A stretch of DNA of 46,850 bases, taken from an uncultured Prevotella sp. (GTDB taxonomy: Bacteria; Bacteroidota; Bacteroidia; Bacteroidales; Bacteroidaceae). Location: positions 1-46,850 of the forward strand of contig CAJLYG010000003.1 of NCBI GenBank assembly GCA_905210845.1. Direction: 5' to 3'. Position 1 is the first letter of the stretch, and each line of letters begins with the position of its first letter. A program made the position numbers and the translations under genes. This document shows positions 43,982 through 46,850 of this stretch, piece after piece. The notes beneath the pieces are model-generated. The model made no database searches. It was not told where the DNA came from and was given only the letters and a program-made list of their open reading frames with translations.

Positions 43982-44524
43982 ATTTTATAATTGTTTAATT
44001 GTTGTGATCCTGTTTTCAGAGAGAATACAGATTTTATTTGTGAATCGCATAGTTTCAAGAATACGTAAGCATTATTTTGGTGTCAGTCCTCGATTAATAA
44101 GGAAACTCTTCATGGGCAACTAAGTCTAAACTGACTGATATAATAATAGTCTTCCAGGCAACATTTGAGCTAAATCACGGCTGCCTTCAGTTATTTTCTT
44201 GAAGTTGAAAAACTCCTGAAAGTATTTCTGTATCTTGGCTCCCATCATGCTGCTGGTATTGATTATTGTTTTTAAATGTCGAGCACGCTATTAACAGATT
44301 TTAAGTTCTAGGACAAGATGCCAATTTGTTACGCTTACATAACTATTACCTTATTTCAAAGGATATGGTTCCACTATAAGACTCCGTTTATAGCTTTGTC
44401 CTTTATTGTTTATAATCAGGTTATTTAGTATGTCACATTTTGAGCCCTCAGCATATCCATGATATGTATGGATTGAACTCCGAAATGAGTACATACATTC
44501 GGAAACTTGTCTGCAAATTCTGGA
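43982..44524. other. Intergenic region upstream of the Dnd operon
   Basis: A 543-base region without a supported gene. A short minus-strand frame at 44126-44248 (40 codons, MMGAKIQKYFQEFFNFKKIT...) extends open upstream for about 16 further codons and may be the tail of a lost gene; I give it low weight. A small inverted repeat (TCCAT/ATGGA) lies near 44455-44475. No Bacteroidota -7 consensus was found immediately upstream of the GHKL ATPase start, so the Dnd operon promoter remains undefined here. Confidence 0.4.
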
Positions 44525-45913
44525 TTAATCGATCATATAGCGTTCATTGATTTCCCCTAACTCCAATAATTTGTCAAACTGTTGGTCGGTAAGCTTAAAG
44601 AATCCCCAATAATTGGCATAAATCCCTGCCTTTTCCTTCATGTCTTTATTGATGACTTTCTTGCTGAAAGCTATATTGTAGAGCATCTTGATGACGATGA
44701 AGTTTGGCTTCATACGATACCACCTCCTCAAGTCTGCTTCCGAAAAAACAGAATATTTGTTCGTGTATTTGACATAGGCATCCTCGTCTTTGAAATCGTT
44801 ATAAGATTTTATCTGACAAATGGTGCAAACTGACGTGCATGCGCTTCTGTAAGCTGCTGGCCCCTTATTGTCGTTTGTCCTATAGATAACTACCTTGTCG
44901 CCTGGTACAAGCACCTTGGCTTCTTTCATCCAACAGATATAAATCTTGTAGATGCTATTGGTTTCTGAAACGTCCTGGATGATGTCATATTTGGCTTCAT
45001 TCTTGATAATCGAGTCTGGGAACAGCTTTGTGTGATATTCGGGTATGATGGAGAACACATATTTGTTTCCTGCCCTTTTTACAAAAGGATAATCAAGTAG
45101 GAAATTATTCGCCATCGCCCTCATATTCTTTACAAGGACATATTCCGCCTTGCCTCCTATATGTTGCTTATCGGCGACATGGTAAAATCCGAAATATTCA
45201 AACATCAAGATTCGCTTCTTCGATGATTCTGTCGGGAATATTGTCACATAGATTTCTTCTACATCCTTTTCTATGGCTACATCCATGATTTTCTTCATGA
45301 ATCTTTCACCTCGTGTCGTATGCAGGGTTTCATTATCGATCTCGAAGGTCCCAACTTTCAGGCGTTTTTTCTTGGGCAATACTGGCGTTACATCTGTCAG
45401 CTCTTCGTCTTCTATTTTAAGATATAGGAAGTCTTTTAGTTGCCCATTAATAAAATAGGTATAGGCAGTTGCTCCTGCCTCTGACTTTTTCTTAAACCAT
45501 GCATCAAACTCTGGATAATTTTCTCTCTGCGAATCAAAGAATGGATCCGCAATATTGATTTCAGAGAATTTCCGTATCTGCAAAAAGGTATTCGTGGCAA
45601 ACGATTGTAGCAATGTACCCGTAGGTCTGAATGGATAAGGTATTTCATGAAGATATCCTTGATTCAGTGCTCTTTCACCGACAATATCTTCGCATATCAA
45701 TTGGGCATTGGAGGCAATGGTATTCGTTCCTCCAAATATGTTGAAGATGGTCGGACTTTGCTTTTCTCTTATTTCATCTATCCATCGATGATATTCCTGA
45801 GGCATGATCTTCCGTAGAAGACAATGCAAACGGGAGATGTCAGCATGGCTATTCTCATTTATGAATTCCTGTGCCTTTTGTATCTGGTACAGGAAGATGT
45901 CTTCGGGCATCAT
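44525..45913 (-). CDS. GNAT-like and PUA/EVE-like domain protein with FNIxGG motif
   Basis: A 462-residue protein of unknown function. Residues 54-72 hold SPTIFNIFGGTNTIASNAQ, a motif also present in the neighbouring small protein. The middle has LKVGTFEIDNETLHTTRGER and FMKKIMDVAIEKDVEEIYVT, then FEYFGFYHV, matching a GNAT acetyltransferase core, and the C-terminal part (VPGDKVVIYRTN, SVCTICQIKSYNDFKDED, then VFSEADLRRWYRMKPNFIVIKML) looks like a PUA/EVE/ASCH-type beta barrel. GNAT+PUA proteins occur in defence and toxin contexts. The start is MMPEDIF at 45913 or the second ATG. It is preceded by the 22-bp tandem repeats. Confidence 0.6.
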   Translation of the reverse strand: MMPEDIFLYQIQKAQEFINENSHADISRLHCLLRKIMPQEYHRWIDEIREKQSPTIFNIFGGTNTIASNAQLICEDIVGERALNQGYLHEIPYPFRPTGTLLQSFATNTFLQIRKFSEINIADPFFDSQRENYPEFDAWFKKKSEAGATAYTYFINGQLKDFLYLKIEDEELTDVTPVLPKKKRLKVGTFEIDNETLHTTRGERFMKKIMDVAIEKDVEEIYVTIFPTESSKKRILMFEYFGFYHVADKQHIGGKAEYVLVKNMRAMANNFLLDYPFVKRAGNKYVFSIIPEYHTKLFPDSIIKNEAKYDIIQDVSETNSIYKIYICWMKEAKVLVPGDKVVIYRTNDNKGPAAYRSACTSVCTICQIKSYNDFKDEDAYVKYTNKYSVFSEADLRRWYRMKPNFIVIKMLYNIAFSKKVINKDMKEKAGIYANYWGFFKLTDQQFDKLLELGEINERYMID

Positions 45914-45929
45914 AACCGATGAGAATTTT

Positions 45930-46017
45930 ATATATTGGATACTTTTCTGTCTATCTTAGCATACTTGCCTCAGTATCTTAGCATACTTGGCAATGTATCT
46001 TATGGTACTTCTTGGAA
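45930..46017. repeat. Three to four tandem 22-bp repeats upstream of the GNAT-like gene
   Basis: Units TATCTTAGCATACTTGCCTC+AG at 45952-45973, a close second copy at 45974-45995, a diverged third at 45996-46017 and a weak fourth at 45930-45951. They fill the gap between the two FNIxGG genes and end 17 bases from the ATG at 45913. Iteron-like, so an operator array or regulatory RNA element is possible. Confidence 0.7.
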
Positions 46018-46030
46018 TAGCGAACGACTA

Positions 46031-46483
46031 CTACCGCAAGCTGCTTTTGACGGCTTTCTTTCGGGCTACCCATGCATTGTTGATCGCTACACGGATATTG
46101 TCGATAGTCCTACCTTGCTTCCAAGATGGAACAAACGGAAGTAGCAGCTCTATGAAACGCTGCTTGACGATGATGTCCGCCGTCACACGAGGCTCTTTTT
46201 GACAGATCGTGACAACAACCTCTCCCAAATCTCTTGCACAACGACAGGAGGCGAGTTGGGTGACATAGGCTTTGAGGTCTTCTGCATGATCTATATAAAT
46301 AGACAATGCTTCCTTCTCTTTCTCAAGCGCGCCTGTAAGGTTGGTGTCCACGGACTCATTGGCTGATGCGGAGCATTCTTGGTTACAAAAGTTCTGTACT
46401 GCTTGTGTGGCATTGGGGAGGATTTTGTTATTTCCCCCATAGATGTTAAATGTCACACTTAATGGTTTTTCTTGTGCTTTCAT
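46031..46483 (-). CDS. Small protein with FNIxGG motif, unknown function
   Basis: A 150-residue protein, which I do not recognise. Near the N-terminus SVTFNIYGGNNKILPNATQAV (residues 9-29 region) repeats the motif of the neighbouring 462-residue protein, and the remainder is helical (EKEKEALSIYIDHAEDLKAYV, DIIVKQRFIELLLPFV). Shared short N-terminal motifs in adjacent genes of different domain content often mark a common binding partner or adaptor domain, similar to effector-associated domains; this is inference. It is upstream of the GNAT-like gene in the same direction, separated by 117 bases containing the tandem repeats. The gene is divergent from the HU-like gene. Confidence 0.6.
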   Translation of the reverse strand: MKAQEKPLSVTFNIYGGNNKILPNATQAVQNFCNQECSASANESVDTNLTGALEKEKEALSIYIDHAEDLKAYVTQLASCRCARDLGEVVVTICQKEPRVTADIIVKQRFIELLLPFVPSWKQGRTIDNIRVAINNAWVARKKAVKSSLR

Positions 46484-46544
46484 CGTGTGTCTCTTTAATA
46501 AGATTCAATAGTCTTTCCATATTTTTCAACGTCTTTCAACCGGC

Positions 46545-46575
46545 TTGCTTTCTGCTTTCCTATGCTATAACTTTG
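46545..46575 (+). promoter_or_regulatory. Promoter of the HU-like gene
   Basis: A -33-like TTG (46545-46547), a 20-base spacer and a perfect -7 TAACTTTG (46568-46575) on the plus strand. Initiation near 46582 gives a leader of about 110 bases before the ATG at 46694; such long leaders are usual for this protein family. The remainder of 46484-46693 holds nothing else recognised. Confidence 0.6.
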
Positions 46576-46693
46576 CAATCGGAACCAGTTGTGAATGACG
46601 GCTCATTTGCATTTACTTGACCGGTCGAAATGCTTAGGGGTTCATTTAGCTGGTTGAAAAGTATATTGTAATTAATCAGTAACATTTTAAACT

Positions 46694-46850
46694 ATGATTG
46701 AATATTCTGTATTCATGATGAAAAATCCCATCAAGCCCAAAGAAGCTCCGAAGGCTTACGCGAAGAATCAGGTTCGCGAAATTTGGGATCTTGACAAGTT
46801 TTGCAAGCACATTGCAACCCATCACAGTGGCTACAGCCGTGGCATGGTGA
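46694..46850 (+). CDS. HU family DNA-binding protein, 5' part
   Basis: The frame runs off the window: 52 codons are present, beginning MIEYSVFMMKNPIKPKEAPK and continuing AYAKNQVREIWDLDKFCKHI. This is the N-terminus of the HU-like DNA-binding proteins common in Bacteroidales (pattern 'Y.V..rkNP..P..p.kfYA......v....l...Ia'), which bind DNA as dimers and contribute to nucleoid structure or serve as phage/mobile-element-linked DNA binders. It reads away from the FNIxGG genes behind a good promoter. The C-terminal arm and the stop lie outside the window, so the exact family member cannot be determined. Confidence 0.8.
   Translation, partial: MIEYSVFMMKNPIKPKEAPKAYAKNQVREIWDLDKFCKHIATHHSGYSRGMV

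Noticed and set aside
1..46850. CRISPR array, tRNA or rRNA genes
   Set aside because: No regularly spaced repeats, cloverleaf-like sequences or rRNA signatures were noticed; the 22-bp repeats at 45930-46017 lack spacers.

Overview
The window looks like a chromosomal segment of a Bacteroidota member, most likely order Bacteroidales. Several genes are preceded by the -33 TTTG / -7 TAnnTTTG promoter of that phylum. Gene content also fits: a GreA/YaaA core block, WbsX-type GH99-like proteins, CapS/GT32 transferases, a DUF4297 nuclease, and an HU-like protein of the gut-Bacteroidales type. I cannot fix the genus from sequence alone.

Layout. (1) 95-2921: core genes, namely a Bcr/CflA-type MFS exporter (minus strand), then greA and yaaA (plus strand) behind a clear promoter. 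(2) 2931-4767: a two-gene AAA ATPase / putative degenerate nuclease operon with its own promoter. (3) 4886-28272: a long minus-strand surface-polysaccharide locus. It holds a WecG/TagA/CpsF transferase, a nucleotidyltransferase-fold protein, several GT2/GT4/GT32-type transferases, two WbsX proteins, hexapeptide acyltransferases, a Wzy-like polymerase, a pyruvyl transferase, a Wzx flippase and a MurB-like flavoprotein. A three-gene toxin-antitoxin-SecB-like chaperone (TAC) module sits inside it (7300-8608). The upstream end is eroded: an acyltransferase-3 remnant with two stops, a truncated second Wzx, and two O-acyltransferase genes each frameshifted exactly at an 8-base G tract. Adding one G to either tract restores the full reading frame, which suggests phase variation, or possibly homopolymer under-calling.

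(4) 28513-46483: a defence island, almost all on the minus strand. It starts with a Lamassu-like pair (DUF4297/Cap4-type nuclease plus Rad50-like zinc-hook ATPase). Next come a decayed IS1634-type transposase and a SIR2 effector gene cut in two by a complete IS66 element with a perfect 8-bp target duplication. After these is a tight seven-gene operon coding for DNA phosphorothioation: GHKL ATPase, Rossmann-like protein, DndC, DndD, DndE, a small membrane protein and a DGQHR (DndB-like) protein. No DndFGH or SspE is visible, so the GHKL ATPase and its Rossmann-like partner are the best candidates for an undescribed accessory or restriction arm. The island ends with two proteins sharing an unusual FNIxGGxN motif, separated by 22-bp tandem repeats. 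(5) The right edge holds the 5' part of a plus-strand HU-like gene.

The polysaccharide genes would assemble lipid-linked repeat units (glycosyltransferases, acyl and pyruvyl decoration), flip them (Wzx) and polymerise them (Wzy). The contingency tracts would switch decoration, and the island supplies several layers of phage defence.
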